Assembly (NCBI GenBank): GCA_947631215.1
Contig: CANRKN010000001.1
Span: 1-64,000 of the forward strand
Origin: an uncultured Oscillospiraceae bacterium
GTDB taxonomy: Bacteria; Bacillota_A; Clostridia; Oscillospirales; Oscillospiraceae
DNA length: 64,000 bases
Direction: 5' to 3'
The translations under genes and the position numbers were made by a program. Each line of letters begins with the position of its first letter. Position 1 is the stretch's first letter. A model generated the notes under the pieces. That model was not told the origin of the DNA, made no database searches, and saw only the letters and a list, made by a program, of their open reading frames with translations. Shown one piece after another: positions 51,394 through 60,257 of the stretch.

Positions 51394-51889
51394 CATGATA
51401 TCCGGGGAGATACGGCGGTATCTCCGGGACAACAGCGCTGTGCGGGTGAGCCGGTCCCTGCGGGACACGGCCTACCGGGCCATGCAGGCCAAGGAGGCCT
51501 TTTTGACGGAGCACCAGCGGGAGCCCTCGGTGGAGGACATCGCGAAGATGCTGGGGCTGGAGCCGGGAGAGGTGGTCATGGCCATGGACGCCATCTCGGA
51601 CCCGGTGAGCCTCTTCGAGCCGGTATACAACGACGGCGGGGAGAGCGTGGCGGTCATGGACCAGATCGGCGACAGCCGCAACACGGACGCGGCGTGGCTG
51701 GAGCGCATCGCCCTCACGGAGGCGGTGGACAAGCTGGCGGAGCGGGAAAAGCGTATATTGTCCATGCGTTTTTTCGACGGCCGGACTCAGATGGAGGTGG
51801 CCGCGGCCATCGGCATCAGCCAGGCCCAGGTGTCCCGCCTTGAGAAAAACGCCGTGGGCCAAATCAAAAAGGCGTTGTTCCCGGCGTAG
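51389..51889 (+). CDS. sigG: SigG, C-terminal half, interrupted by the insertion
   Basis: 166 codons that continue SigG from the exact residue where the first half ends: VPMISGEIRRYLRDNSAVRVSRSLRDTAYRA (regions 2.3-3), DPVSLFEPVYNDGG, and region 4 with the helix-turn-helix TQMEVAAAIGISQAQVSRLEK. Length and motifs match B. subtilis SigG to the end (KKALFPA). A GTG at 51389 could nominally start translation, but no ribosome-binding site or promoter precedes it, so this half is probably silent until excision joins it to 34230-34508. Confidence 0.94.
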   Translation: MPMISGEIRRYLRDNSAVRVSRSLRDTAYRAMQAKEAFLTEHQREPSVEDIAKMLGLEPGEVVMAMDAISDPVSLFEPVYNDGGESVAVMDQIGDSRNTDAAWLERIALTEAVDKLAEREKRILSMRFFDGRTQMEVAAAIGISQAQVSRLEKNAVGQIKKALFPA

Positions 51890-51923
51890 GGTCTTGCAGA
51901 ATAACGGCCCGATCAAAATGAAG

Positions 51924-51957
51924 ACGCCTGTCACTTCCGCATAGGAGAGACAGGCGT
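51924..51957 (+). terminator. Terminator after sigG
   Basis: ACGCCTGTC and GACAGGCGT with a 16-base loop followed by TCT, 34 bases past the sigG stop. Confidence 0.55.
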
Positions 51958-51975
51958 TCTGACATCGGGGAATAT

Positions 51976-52050
51976 TTATTCGTCAAGACCCAGGAAAAAC
52001 TCGTCATAGGAGCAGCCATATATTTTCCGCAATTCTATGATATTGATCGT
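51976..52050 (-). pseudogene. Remnant of an XRE-type regulator C-terminus
   Basis: Reading the minus strand from 52050 to 51976 gives 24 codons (TINIIELRKIYGCSYDEFFLG and three more) and a stop, preceded by an in-frame stop at 52051-52053. The IYGCSxDEFF pattern is the usual end of a small HTH regulator. No start remains, so it is a decayed fragment beside sigG. Confidence 0.4.
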
Positions 52051-52069
52051 CTATGGCCATGGAGTGTTA

Positions 52070-52093
52070 AAAATCACGATACCGTGATTTTTT
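52070..52093. terminator. Bidirectional hairpin, sigG side / GH13 gene end
   Basis: AAAATCACG and CGTGATTTT around ATAC, followed by more T. It overlaps the stop of the GH13 gene. Confidence 0.7.
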
Positions 52094-53918
52094 GCTTGAA
52101 GGAGGTGATTATATACTGATACGGCGCCAGGGTCCGGCGGTCACAGCGGGCCGTTTCGCCGGTGACGAGATCGGTATACTCTCCCGGCAGGGCATTCAAA
52201 GATATGCTCTGCTCCTCGCCGGTGAAGTTGAAAAGGCACACCAGCGTCTCGCCGTCCGTCCTCCGCACCAGGGCCAGCACATGGTCATTGTGGGCGTCCC
52301 AGGTGGTGACCCAGGCATCCGGGCCGAAGCAGGGGTCCGCGGACCGGATATGCTCCAGCTGCCGCAGTCCGTCCCAGACGCGCTGCTGCACTGTGCCCGG
52401 CCGGGTCCGTCTGGCGGCATTTTCCCAGTTGAAAGCGGTCCGGTGCAGGTTTCGGCTGTCCTCTCGCCGGTCTGGGTCGTTATGGTAATCGTAGCCGTTG
52501 AGCTGACCGATCTCGTCCCCGCTGGAGAGCATGGGGAACCCCGCCATAGCCATCATCGCCGCGTGCATCATCAGGTCTCTCTGTATACCCAGCGCTATCT
52601 GCGCCCCGTCGTTTTCGTCCAGTCCCTTTTCTATGCCGCACAGGCTGGCGGTGGTGCCGCAGGTGCGGGCGTCCTGCGTGACAGGGTCATAGTTATACCG
52701 CTCGCCTCTGGCCCAGCTGCCGGGGAAGCTGCCCTCATAAAACTCATAAAGATACTTTTTATGCAGCAGCGCGTCCTGGCCGATGGAATATCCGAACGCC
52801 TCGTTCAGGCCCCAGCCGATGTCGTCGTGGCAGCGCAGGTAGTTGACGAACACGCAGTGCTTCGGCAGGGCATGCAGCTCGTCCAGTTGGTGCTTCAGCT
52901 GCCGCGTATCCCCGCTGGCCAGGGCGCTCCACTGGGTGCACATGGTGGAGCTGTTGTAGAGGATGTGGCACTCTGGCCGTCCCGCCGAGCCGAAATAGGG
53001 CGCCAGCTCCTTCGGCGCCATGACCACCTCTCCCTTGAGGATCACGCTGGGGCAGACGCACTCGGTGATGATCCGCACCATGCGCATGATGGTGTGCACC
53101 TGGGGCAGGTTCCGGCAGGTGGTGCCCATTTCCTTCCAGAGGTAAGGGGTGGCGTCCACCCGCAGCACCTCCACCCCCATATTCGCCAGCGTCAGCATGG
53201 CAGACACCATGTCATTGAACACGGCGGGGTTTTTGTAGTTCAGGTCCCACTGGTATGGGTGGAAGGAGGAGCAGATGTATTTTCCCATCTCCGGCACGTA
53301 AATAAAGCTGCCGGGGGCCGTGGCGGGGAACACGTCCGGGATGGTCTTTTCCATCTCCCTGGGGATGTCCGGGCTGTCAAAACAGATATACCGGTCTATG
53401 TACGCCTGTTCGCCCGCCTTGGCCCGCACGGCCCATTCATGGCTGTCGGCGGTGTGGTTCATCACGAAATCCAGGCACAGACTCATGCCCCGCCGGCGCA
53501 TGGCCGCCGCCAGGCGCGCCAGGTCCTCGTTTGTCCCCAGCGCCGGGTCCACCTGGGTGAAGTCCTCCACGGCATAGCCCCCGTCGTTGTCGGGGTGGGG
53601 CATTTTGAGCAGCGGCATCAGATGCAGATAGGTGATCCCCTGCTCCGCCAGATACCCCAGCCGCCTCTCCAGACCCCGCAGATCGCCGGCGAACAGGTCC
53701 GTATACATGGTCATGCCCAGCATATTCCCCCGGCGGTACCAGTCCGGGTCACGCTCCCGGCGGCCGTCCAGCCGCTTGAGAGCCATGGACCGGGCGGCGC
53801 AGGCGTCGGCCATGACCCGCTCCAGGGCCGCCAGCATTTCCCGGTCCCCGTAGAGGGACAAATAAAGCCCCTCCAGCTCTTCCCGGCGTACAGCCAGGCG
53901 TCGTTCAAATGCCGTCAT
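52074..53918 (-). CDS. Amylosucrase-type GH13 glycosidase
   Basis: A 614-residue GH13 enzyme with amylosucrase (GH13_4) hallmarks. These are YLHLMPLLKMPHPDNDGGYAVEDF near residue 97, DFVMNHT near residue 150, the nucleophile region EVLRVDATPYLWKEMGTTCRNLPQVH near residue 250 (Asp in RVDA), the acid/base Glu in ILKGEVVMAP near residue 295, and the stabilising Asp in YLRCHDDIGW near residue 365. Family enzymes cleave sucrose and either build alpha-glucan or release hexoses. There is no signal peptide, so it acts inside the cell. The start overlaps the kinase gene by 14 bases. Confidence 0.88.
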   Translation of the reverse strand: MTAFERRLAVRREELEGLYLSLYGDREMLAALERVMADACAARSMALKRLDGRRERDPDWYRRGNMLGMTMYTDLFAGDLRGLERRLGYLAEQGITYLHLMPLLKMPHPDNDGGYAVEDFTQVDPALGTNEDLARLAAAMRRRGMSLCLDFVMNHTADSHEWAVRAKAGEQAYIDRYICFDSPDIPREMEKTIPDVFPATAPGSFIYVPEMGKYICSSFHPYQWDLNYKNPAVFNDMVSAMLTLANMGVEVLRVDATPYLWKEMGTTCRNLPQVHTIMRMVRIITECVCPSVILKGEVVMAPKELAPYFGSAGRPECHILYNSSTMCTQWSALASGDTRQLKHQLDELHALPKHCVFVNYLRCHDDIGWGLNEAFGYSIGQDALLHKKYLYEFYEGSFPGSWARGERYNYDPVTQDARTCGTTASLCGIEKGLDENDGAQIALGIQRDLMMHAAMMAMAGFPMLSSGDEIGQLNGYDYHNDPDRREDSRNLHRTAFNWENAARRTRPGTVQQRVWDGLRQLEHIRSADPCFGPDAWVTTWDAHNDHVLALVRRTDGETLVCLFNFTGEEQSISLNALPGEYTDLVTGETARCDRRTLAPYQYIITSFKQKITVS

Positions 53919-54885
53919 GCTGTTTCTCCAGCAGCGCCATCACCTGTTCCCGCTCCGGCATGGAGCGGATGGCGCCCTTTTTCGTGGTGACAAGATACGC
54001 CGCCCCATTGGCAAAGCGCAGCATCTCCGTGAGCTCGTCCGCCGTCAGACCGTCCAGCCCCCGGTCCAGAATGTAGTTCAGCACCGAGGCGCAGAAGGTG
54101 TCCCCCGCGCCGGTGGTCTCGATGGTGCCGCCCAGCCGGAAGGCCGGGACGAACACCCGCTGGCTGCCGGCGTAGGCATAGCTGCCGTCGGCGCCGGCCG
54201 TGACGCACAGCAGCCGGATGTTGGGATATTCCTCCAGGAGCATGGCCGCGCCGGCGTCAAAATCGGTCTTGCCGGTCATGAACGCCAGTTCGTTGTCCGC
54301 GATCTTCACCACGTCCGCCTGGGCAAGGCCCCAGGCGATCATGGCCTTGGCCACGTACATGTCCCGCCACAGGGGCGGGCGCAGGTTGGGGTCGAAGGAG
54401 ATCACCGCTCCCGCTTTCCGCGCCAGGGCCACCGCCTTTACCGTGGCGGCCCGGACCGGCTCGCTGGTCAGGGACAGCGTGCCAAAATGGAAGATCTTTG
54501 TGTTCTTGATGAGTGCGGCGGGCACCTCCCCGGGCTCCAGCATCATGTCCGCGCCCGGGTCCCGATAGAAGGAGAAGTCCCGGTCCCCGTCCGGGGCCGT
54601 CTGGACGAAGGCCAGGGTGGTATGTACGCGCTCGTCCTCCGCCAGGGCCGCCATGTCGATGCCGGCGCTCTCGCCTACCTGCCGCAGCATGCGCCCAAAG
54701 CCGTCATTGCCCACCTTCCCGATGAAGGCCGTCTTACGGCCCAGCTTCTGCAGCATGGCCAGCACGTTGCAGGGAGCCCCGCCGGGGTTGGCCTCAAAGA
54801 GGGGATTGCCCTGGCCGCTCACGCCGTTTTCCGTGAAGTCGATGAGCATCTCGCCCAGGGCCACCACGTCATACATCCGCTCCAT
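53905..54885 (-). CDS. PfkB family sugar kinase, probable fructokinase
   Basis: A 326-residue ribokinase/PfkB kinase. MYDVVALGEMLIDFT and GGAPCNVLAMLQKLG are the N-terminal PfkB box. The catalytic signature TIETTGAGDTFCASVLNYIL near residue 245 carries the base Asp in GAGD. Between a GH32 and an amylosucrase gene it most likely phosphorylates fructose to fructose-6-phosphate. The ATG at 54885 is chosen because GGAGG lies 7 bases upstream; a GTG at 54891 would be too close to it. Confidence 0.9.
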   Translation of the reverse strand: MERMYDVVALGEMLIDFTENGVSGQGNPLFEANPGGAPCNVLAMLQKLGRKTAFIGKVGNDGFGRMLRQVGESAGIDMAALAEDERVHTTLAFVQTAPDGDRDFSFYRDPGADMMLEPGEVPAALIKNTKIFHFGTLSLTSEPVRAATVKAVALARKAGAVISFDPNLRPPLWRDMYVAKAMIAWGLAQADVVKIADNELAFMTGKTDFDAGAAMLLEEYPNIRLLCVTAGADGSYAYAGSQRVFVPAFRLGGTIETTGAGDTFCASVLNYILDRGLDGLTADELTEMLRFANGAAYLVTTKKGAIRSMPEREQVMALLEKQHDGI

Positions 54886-54887
54886 CC

Positions 54888-56378
54888 TCACGCCTCCTTG
54901 TCAAGGTCCAGCTCGTACTTTTCCACATCCACCAGCACCGCGCCGCCCTCGGCCTGGAAGCTGATGGAGTCCGCCGTCTCCGGCGTGTAGATGATGAAGG
55001 TGGCCGCCTGCTCTCCGTCGTTGACGAAAAGCTCCAGGCTGTGCCGGTCCATCACCAGCCGCAGCTTGATCCCGCCGTTCCGGGGCCGGACCTGGAACTC
55101 CCGCACATGGACCACGTCGTAGCGGATGCCGCAGCGGCTCCGGTCCACGCGCAGCACGTTCATCTCCGGCTTATAGCGGATATAGGTCACGTGCTCCCCG
55201 TCCTTGGCCACATTCAGCCGGAAGGCATGGTAGGCGTTCCCCACGGGGCGGACGGTGACAGTCATATCCAGGATGCGGCCGCTGACCCCCGGCAGATTCG
55301 TCTCGCCGGTGATGAGCACGTCGCTGTAGGCCACCCTGTGGCCGTGGTAATGCTCCAGCTCCCGCACCGGGTTCTGGATGAGCCGGCCATTTCGGATGGT
55401 GAGCTCTCTCGGCAGGGTCATCTCCCCGAATATCCGGGCGTTCAGGGGCTGGCAGTTGGAGGTGGCCCAGTTCTGCATCCAGGCGATCATGACCCGCCGC
55501 CCGTCGTAGGTCTCCATGGTCTGGGCGGCGTAGAAATCGATGCCGTAGTCGATGGACTGCACCCTCTCCCGGGTGAACCGATCATGTTCCCAGGAGCCCA
55601 AAAAGGCGATGTTGCCGTTGCCCGCGTGGAACTCCAGGCCCAGGGCCAGCATGTCCTGGGGGCTGACCACCAGCACCAGCTTCCCGTCCAGGGGGAAGAA
55701 GTCGGGGCACTCCCACATCAGGCCGTACTCGTTCCGGCAGGCGTCCACCACGGTGACGAACCGCCAGTGGAAGCCGTCCTCGCTTTTGTACATCAGCACG
55801 GCGCCGCTGCCGTCGGCGGTGCGGTTGCCCACCACCGCCCGGTAGGTGCCGTCCGGCTCCCGCCAGAGCTTGGGGTCCCGGAAATCCAGGGGGCTGTTTC
55901 CCTCGGGGATGTCCGCGCCGGTGAGGACGGGGTTGCCCTCGTACTTCTCATAGTCCACCCCGTCGCCTACGGCGATGCACTGGGTCTGGTACTCCTCCAG
56001 CAGGCCGTCCTCCCGGCGCTTGCGCTGCACGCCGGTGTACATGAGAAGCTGCCGGCCGTCCGGCATCTCCACGGCGCCGCCGGAGAAGCAGCCGTCCCGG
56101 TCGTACTCCTGGTCCGGGGCCAGGGCCACGGGCAGCCGCTCCCAGCGGATGAAGTCCCGGGTCTTGACGTGGCCCCAGTGCATGCTGTTCCACTTGGTGG
56201 AATAGGGGTGGTACTGATAAAACAGGTGGTACTCCCCCTTATAGCAGGAAAAGCCGTTGGGGTCGTTGATCCAGCCGATACCACCCGTCACATGAAACAG
56301 CGGCCGCTCGCTGTCCGGGATGAAGGGCACATACTGGGCCTCAAAATCCCGCGCCTGCTGTAATTTCTCACTGGTCAT
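54888..56378 (-). CDS. GH32 sucrose/fructan hydrolase
   Basis: A 496-residue intracellular GH32 enzyme. The nucleophile motif is GWINDPNGFS near residue 33, the transition-state stabiliser is DFRDPKLW near residue 162, and the acid/base Glu is in MWECPDFFPL near residue 215. A C-terminal beta-sandwich domain follows (about residues 350-490). It cleaves the fructosyl bond of sucrose, sucrose-6-phosphate or short fructans. No signal peptide is present. It is followed directly by the kinase gene. Confidence 0.94.
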   Translation of the reverse strand: MTSEKLQQARDFEAQYVPFIPDSERPLFHVTGGIGWINDPNGFSCYKGEYHLFYQYHPYSTKWNSMHWGHVKTRDFIRWERLPVALAPDQEYDRDGCFSGGAVEMPDGRQLLMYTGVQRKRREDGLLEEYQTQCIAVGDGVDYEKYEGNPVLTGADIPEGNSPLDFRDPKLWREPDGTYRAVVGNRTADGSGAVLMYKSEDGFHWRFVTVVDACRNEYGLMWECPDFFPLDGKLVLVVSPQDMLALGLEFHAGNGNIAFLGSWEHDRFTRERVQSIDYGIDFYAAQTMETYDGRRVMIAWMQNWATSNCQPLNARIFGEMTLPRELTIRNGRLIQNPVRELEHYHGHRVAYSDVLITGETNLPGVSGRILDMTVTVRPVGNAYHAFRLNVAKDGEHVTYIRYKPEMNVLRVDRSRCGIRYDVVHVREFQVRPRNGGIKLRLVMDRHSLELFVNDGEQAATFIIYTPETADSISFQAEGGAVLVDVEKYELDLDKEA

Positions 56379-56409
56379 AAGGGGTCTCCCTTCCGAAATA
56401 GCACTCAAT

Positions 56410-56437
56410 GCCGCCCGCCCCCGAAGGAGCGGGCGGC
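56410..56437 (-). terminator. Hairpin between binding protein and GH32 genes
   Basis: Stem GCCGCCCGC and GCGGGCGGC with a 10-base loop, between the solute-binding gene and the enzyme genes. It probably lowers enzyme expression relative to the binding protein. Confidence 0.6.
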
Positions 56438-56460
56438 AATATATGGATCGGGTTTAAGAT

Positions 56461-58086
56461 TTACTCAGCCTGGGCCGCGGCATAGCGGTCATAAGCGTCC
56501 TGGTAGACCTGCAGCAGTTCGTCCATGCCGCAGGAGTCGCTGAGCATCTCCTTGTAGGACTCCCAGCTATCGTCGGTGATGCCGCCGTCGCGGAGCCACA
56601 GGCCCTCCTGCTCGGCCACCATGGACTCAAAATCAGCCTTGTAAAGGTCGATGGTCTCCAGCTCCTCCGGTGTGAACACGCAGTCAACGGGGTACACGCT
56701 GGTGTCGTCCACAAAGGGCATCCAGTAATCATACAGGTCGGTCAGCCGCTCGATGGCCCGGTCCTCCATGGCGAAGGTGTCGCTGTAATACTCAGAGAGG
56801 ATCAGCTTGGGACCGGCCACCTCGTTGGCCATCTTCAGCTCGCCGGCGCCCTTGCCGAACATCTCCTGAGACTGCTCCTCGGTGATGGACTGCCAGATAC
56901 CGTTTTCGTCCTGCTCCAGGAAGTAGGTGCCGATGGGGCCGTACTGCAGCTGCATGACGATCTCGCCGTCGTACCACTGGTCAAAGAACTTCAGCAGGGT
57001 GGCGGGGTCCTCGCAGGCGGAGGTGATGGAGAGCTGGCCGGCGTTGGTGGCGCCGCCGGTGCGGACGGTCACGTTATGGGTGCCGTCGGGGCCGTCCAGA
57101 ACGGGCAGGAACACATAGTCGTCGGCGTAGTCGCCCATGAGCTCCTCAATGTACCACCAGGTGGACACGCCCACATAGCCCTGCTGGCACTTGGCCATCA
57201 GCTGGGTGTCGGACTGGGAGAACATCTCCACGTCCATCAGGCCCTCGGCGTACCAGTCGTGGAAATAGGTCAGCGCCTCGCGGTAGCGGTCGTCCACGCA
57301 CACGAAGCTGACCTTGCCGTCCTTATCCAGCACCAGGTCGTTACACACGTCGTTGATCCAGTTGGTGAAGCCGAAGCCGGCGTAAAAGATATTCTGGCCC
57401 CAGCACCACTGGTCGAAGCCGGTGGACATGGGCAGGGTGCTGCCGGGAGCGGCGCCGTACATCTTGGCGGCCATGTCGTTCTCCTTGAAGGCCACCAGCA
57501 CGTCGTGCAGCTCATCCAGGGTGGTGGGCACCTCCAGGCCCAGATCGTCCAGCCACGCCTTGTTGATCATGGAGAATTGAGGAATGGTATAGATGGAGTA
57601 GTCCTCCGGTTTGCCGATGCCGGCGGTGCCCATCTGCTCGGCGGCGGGCAGGCCGTAGATCTTGCCGTCGGACATGGTGATGGCGGAGCGGATACCGGGA
57701 TGCTCTTCCAGAATGGCGGAGAGGTTGGGCATGATCTCCGGGGTGATATAGGGAGTCAGGTCGATGAAGGTCTCGTCCTCGCCGTACCGCATCAGGTCAT
57801 AGTTGGAGAAGCCCACGCCCATGAAGGCGTCAGGGTAGTCGCCGCCGGCGATACGGATGTTCACCTGTTCGGCCAGGGAGTCGCTCATGGTATCCCAGGT
57901 GATGTGGATGCCCAGGTTGTCCTGGAGCTGGTTGAGCACTACATTGTCGTCATAGCCGGGACTCAGGGCGGACATGCCGCCCATGATCTCGAACTCGGTC
58001 TGGGTCGCGTCTTCGGCGGCAAAGGCGGTCGCGCTCATGGTGAACGCCAGGCACAGGGCCAGCACAACAGCGATGATCCTTTTCAT
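56461..58086 (-). CDS. ABC transporter sugar-binding protein (LplA/DUF3502 type)
   Basis: A 541-residue extracellular solute-binding protein with a Sec signal (residues 1-23, ending SATAFAAED) and no lipobox Cys. The fold pattern is that of the long LplA-type proteins that work with LplB/LplC permeases (INKAWLDDLGLEVPTTLDELHDVLVAFKEND, near residue 185). It is first after the two permeases in a unit with GH32 and amylosucrase, so sucrose or a fructo-oligosaccharide is the likely ligand. No ATP-binding subunit is encoded here; a shared MsmK-type ATPase elsewhere is expected. Confidence 0.9.
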   Translation of the reverse strand: MKRIIAVVLALCLAFTMSATAFAAEDATQTEFEIMGGMSALSPGYDDNVVLNQLQDNLGIHITWDTMSDSLAEQVNIRIAGGDYPDAFMGVGFSNYDLMRYGEDETFIDLTPYITPEIMPNLSAILEEHPGIRSAITMSDGKIYGLPAAEQMGTAGIGKPEDYSIYTIPQFSMINKAWLDDLGLEVPTTLDELHDVLVAFKENDMAAKMYGAAPGSTLPMSTGFDQWCWGQNIFYAGFGFTNWINDVCNDLVLDKDGKVSFVCVDDRYREALTYFHDWYAEGLMDVEMFSQSDTQLMAKCQQGYVGVSTWWYIEELMGDYADDYVFLPVLDGPDGTHNVTVRTGGATNAGQLSITSACEDPATLLKFFDQWYDGEIVMQLQYGPIGTYFLEQDENGIWQSITEEQSQEMFGKGAGELKMANEVAGPKLILSEYYSDTFAMEDRAIERLTDLYDYWMPFVDDTSVYPVDCVFTPEELETIDLYKADFESMVAEQEGLWLRDGGITDDSWESYKEMLSDSCGMDELLQVYQDAYDRYAAAQAE

Positions 58087-58128
58087 GTTTTACTCTCCTT
58101 TTTAAAAATTTTCAAGTTCGGTCCGTGA

Positions 58129-59016
58129 TCAGCCTTTCACGGCACCGGCCATAAAGCCTTTTTCAAAGTATTTCTGCACGAAGGGGTAGATGATGAGCAT
58201 GGGAGCGGCCGCCACGATCATGGAGGAGAACTTCAGCATCTCGGTCAGCTTGTTCAGCTCGGCGTAGCCGCCGGAGATGGTGCTGGCCTGACTGGCGCTG
58301 GCGGAGCTCTTGATGAGGATGTTGCGGATGACCAGAGGCATGGGCGCCTGGTTGGCCTTCAGATAGATCAGGGCGGTGAACCAGTCGTTCCAGTAGGCCA
58401 CCATGGAGAACACCACCATGACCGCCAGAATGGGCTTGGACAGGGGGATGACGATGCGCAGGAAGGTGCGCATCTTGGAGCAGCCGTCTATTTCCGCCGC
58501 CTCAATCAGATCGTGGGGTATGTTGTTCTGGAAATAGTTGCGGACGATGATCATGTTGCCCACGGCCACGCCGCCGGGCAGAAACAGCGCCCACATGTTG
58601 TACAAAAGGCCCGTCTGCTTCACCACCAGGTAGGTGGGGACCAGACCGCCGCCGAAGTACATGGTGATGAGGAAGAACACGCTGAAGAATTTGCGGCCGG
58701 GCAGATCCTTCTGGGCCAGGGGATAGGCAGTGATGTACAGCATCACCACGGAGAAGATGGTGCCGATGACGGTGTATTTGACGGAGTTGATGAAGCCCCG
58801 CAGCAGGCTGTCGTCCGCAAACACCGCCGTATAGCCCTTGAGGGTGAACTCGCTGGGGAACAGGAAGGTCTTGCCGGCATACACGTCGTAGGGGTTGGAC
58901 ACGGAGGCCACCAATACATAGTAGAGCGGATAAGCCACCAGCAGCATGATGATGGTGCAGAACACGACCAGGATAACGTCGCTGGTCTTATCGGAAAGTC
59001 CGCGCGTCTTTTTCAC
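58129..59016 (-). CDS. ABC transporter permease, LplC type
   Basis: A 295-residue six-helix permease. The EAA loop reads EAAEIDGCSKMRTFLRIVIPLSKPI near residue 180 and contacts the ATPase. Typical LplC features are the FLFPSEFTLKGYTAVF segment near residue 48 and FVQKYFEKGFMAGAVKG at the C-terminus. It starts 13 bases after the partner permease. Confidence 0.94.
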   Translation of the reverse strand: MKKTRGLSDKTSDVILVVFCTIIMLLVAYPLYYVLVASVSNPYDVYAGKTFLFPSEFTLKGYTAVFADDSLLRGFINSVKYTVIGTIFSVVMLYITAYPLAQKDLPGRKFFSVFFLITMYFGGGLVPTYLVVKQTGLLYNMWALFLPGGVAVGNMIIVRNYFQNNIPHDLIEAAEIDGCSKMRTFLRIVIPLSKPILAVMVVFSMVAYWNDWFTALIYLKANQAPMPLVIRNILIKSSASASQASTISGGYAELNKLTEMLKFSSMIVAAAPMLIIYPFVQKYFEKGFMAGAVKG

Positions 59017-59029
59017 AGCGTCCGCCTCC

Positions 59030-59959
59030 TTACACGATGCCCACGTCCGAGGTCTTGGACGCGATCTTGTTGACGATGATCAGCAGCACCAGGTTGATGA
59101 CCGTGTTGAACAGGCCCACGGCGGTGGAGTAGCTGTACTTGGCGTTTTCGATGCCCTGCTGGTACACATACACCGCGATAACGTCGCTGGTGGCCTTGTT
59201 CAGATCGGTCTGCAGCAGCCACACCTTCTCAAAGCCCACGTTCATCAGCGAGCCCGCGCTCATGATGAGGTTCAGGATGGCCATGGGCAGCAGCGCCGGC
59301 ACGTCCACGTTCATGATCCGCTGGAACACGCTGGCCCCGTCCACCTTGGCCGCCTCGTACAGGCTGGTGTCCACGTTGGACAGCGTTGCCAGATAGATGA
59401 TGCAGCCCCAGCCCGCGTCCTGCCAGATGCCGGAGGCTATGTAGATGGTCCGGAACGCGGAGGATTGTATAAGGAAATCCACCTGGGTGCCCAGAAGCAG
59501 GTTGATGAGGCCGCCGGAGGGGCTCAGGAAGATGCGCAGCATACCGCAGATGACCATGGTGGAAATAAAGTGCGGCGCGTACAGCACGGTCTGCACGATC
59601 CGCTGGTAGCGCTTGAACCGCAGCTGGTTGATGCACAGGGACAGGATGATGGGCACCGGGAAACTCCACAGCAGACTGTAAAAGCTGAGCAGGATGGTGT
59701 TTTTGATCATCCGCCCAAAGGTGGGCGCGTTAAAGAAGCGCCGGAACCAGTCCAGGCCCACCCATTCGCTGCCAAGATACCCCCGATTGGCCTTGTAATC
59801 CCGGAAGGCGATCTGGATGCCGTACATGGGGATGTACTTGTAAACAAACGTGATGACCACCGGGATCAGCAGCAGAAGATAAAGCTGCCAGTTGTTCAGC
59901 AAGCGCGTCTTCAGCGGCTTGCCCACGCGAACAGGTTTTTTGCTGATCGCTTCGTTCAT
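59030..59959 (-). CDS. ABC transporter permease, LplB type
   Basis: A 309-residue six-helix permease of the LplB group. The first helix (LYLLLLIPVVITFVYKYIPMYG) is followed by FRDYKANRGYLGSEWVGLDWF, and the EAA loop is EAAKVDGASVFQRIMNVDVPALLP near residue 217. The start at 59959 (MNEAISKKP) has GGAG 7 bases upstream; an earlier frame start would sit inside the operator. It is the first gene of the sugar operon behind a promoter with LacI-type operators. Confidence 0.93.
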   Translation of the reverse strand: MNEAISKKPVRVGKPLKTRLLNNWQLYLLLLIPVVITFVYKYIPMYGIQIAFRDYKANRGYLGSEWVGLDWFRRFFNAPTFGRMIKNTILLSFYSLLWSFPVPIILSLCINQLRFKRYQRIVQTVLYAPHFISTMVICGMLRIFLSPSGGLINLLLGTQVDFLIQSSAFRTIYIASGIWQDAGWGCIIYLATLSNVDTSLYEAAKVDGASVFQRIMNVDVPALLPMAILNLIMSAGSLMNVGFEKVWLLQTDLNKATSDVIAVYVYQQGIENAKYSYSTAVGLFNTVINLVLLIIVNKIASKTSDVGIV

Positions 59960-59979
59960 TGTCTGCTCCACTCCTTTTG

Positions 59980-59991
59980 TGTAACGTTTCA
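59980..59991. promoter_or_regulatory. LacI-type operator 1
   Basis: TGTAACGTTTCA, 21 bases before the start of the permease operon. One of four similar sites in this divergent region, matching the TGAAACGTTTCA-like pattern of LacI-family operators. Confidence 0.7.
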
Positions 59992-60036
59992 TGCCGCGGT
60001 ACGAAAAAATCCGCCGAAGCGCGGGCTTTGTCGTCG

Positions 60037-60048
60037 TGAAACGTTACA
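60037..60048. promoter_or_regulatory. LacI-type operator 2
   Basis: TGAAACGTTACA, just downstream of the minus-strand -10 of the sugar operon, well placed to block transcription. It is the exact reverse complement of operator 1. Confidence 0.75.
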
Positions 60049-60064
60049 TCATTAAGATAAGCCT

Positions 60065-60094
60065 ATAATATGCCCACATCTGGCGCGCTGTCAA
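60065..60094 (-). promoter_or_regulatory. Promoter of the sucrose/fructoside operon
   Basis: On the minus strand, -35 TTGACA (60089-60094), 18-base spacer, -10 TATTAT (60065-60070). Confidence 0.7.
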
Positions 60095-60204
60095 GATAAT
60101 ATTTTGTGCGGTTTTACTGTTTTCCCTATTCACCAAAAACTGCTTTTTCTTTTTGTGCAACCCGCCGTATCGTGGTGGAATTCCTGCTTTTTTGCGTTTT
60201 CCGC

Positions 60205-60233
60205 TTGCAAAATAACGTTTCATAAGTTATTCT
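60205..60233 (+). promoter_or_regulatory. Promoter of lacI-type gene with operator 3
   Basis: -35 TTGCAA (60205-60210), 17 bases, -10 TATTCT (60228-60233). The spacer contains ATAACGTTTCAT (60212-60223), a third LacI-type site, so the regulator probably represses itself. Confidence 0.6.
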
Positions 60234-60257
60234 GTGAACAAGGAACGCAAAATTCCA

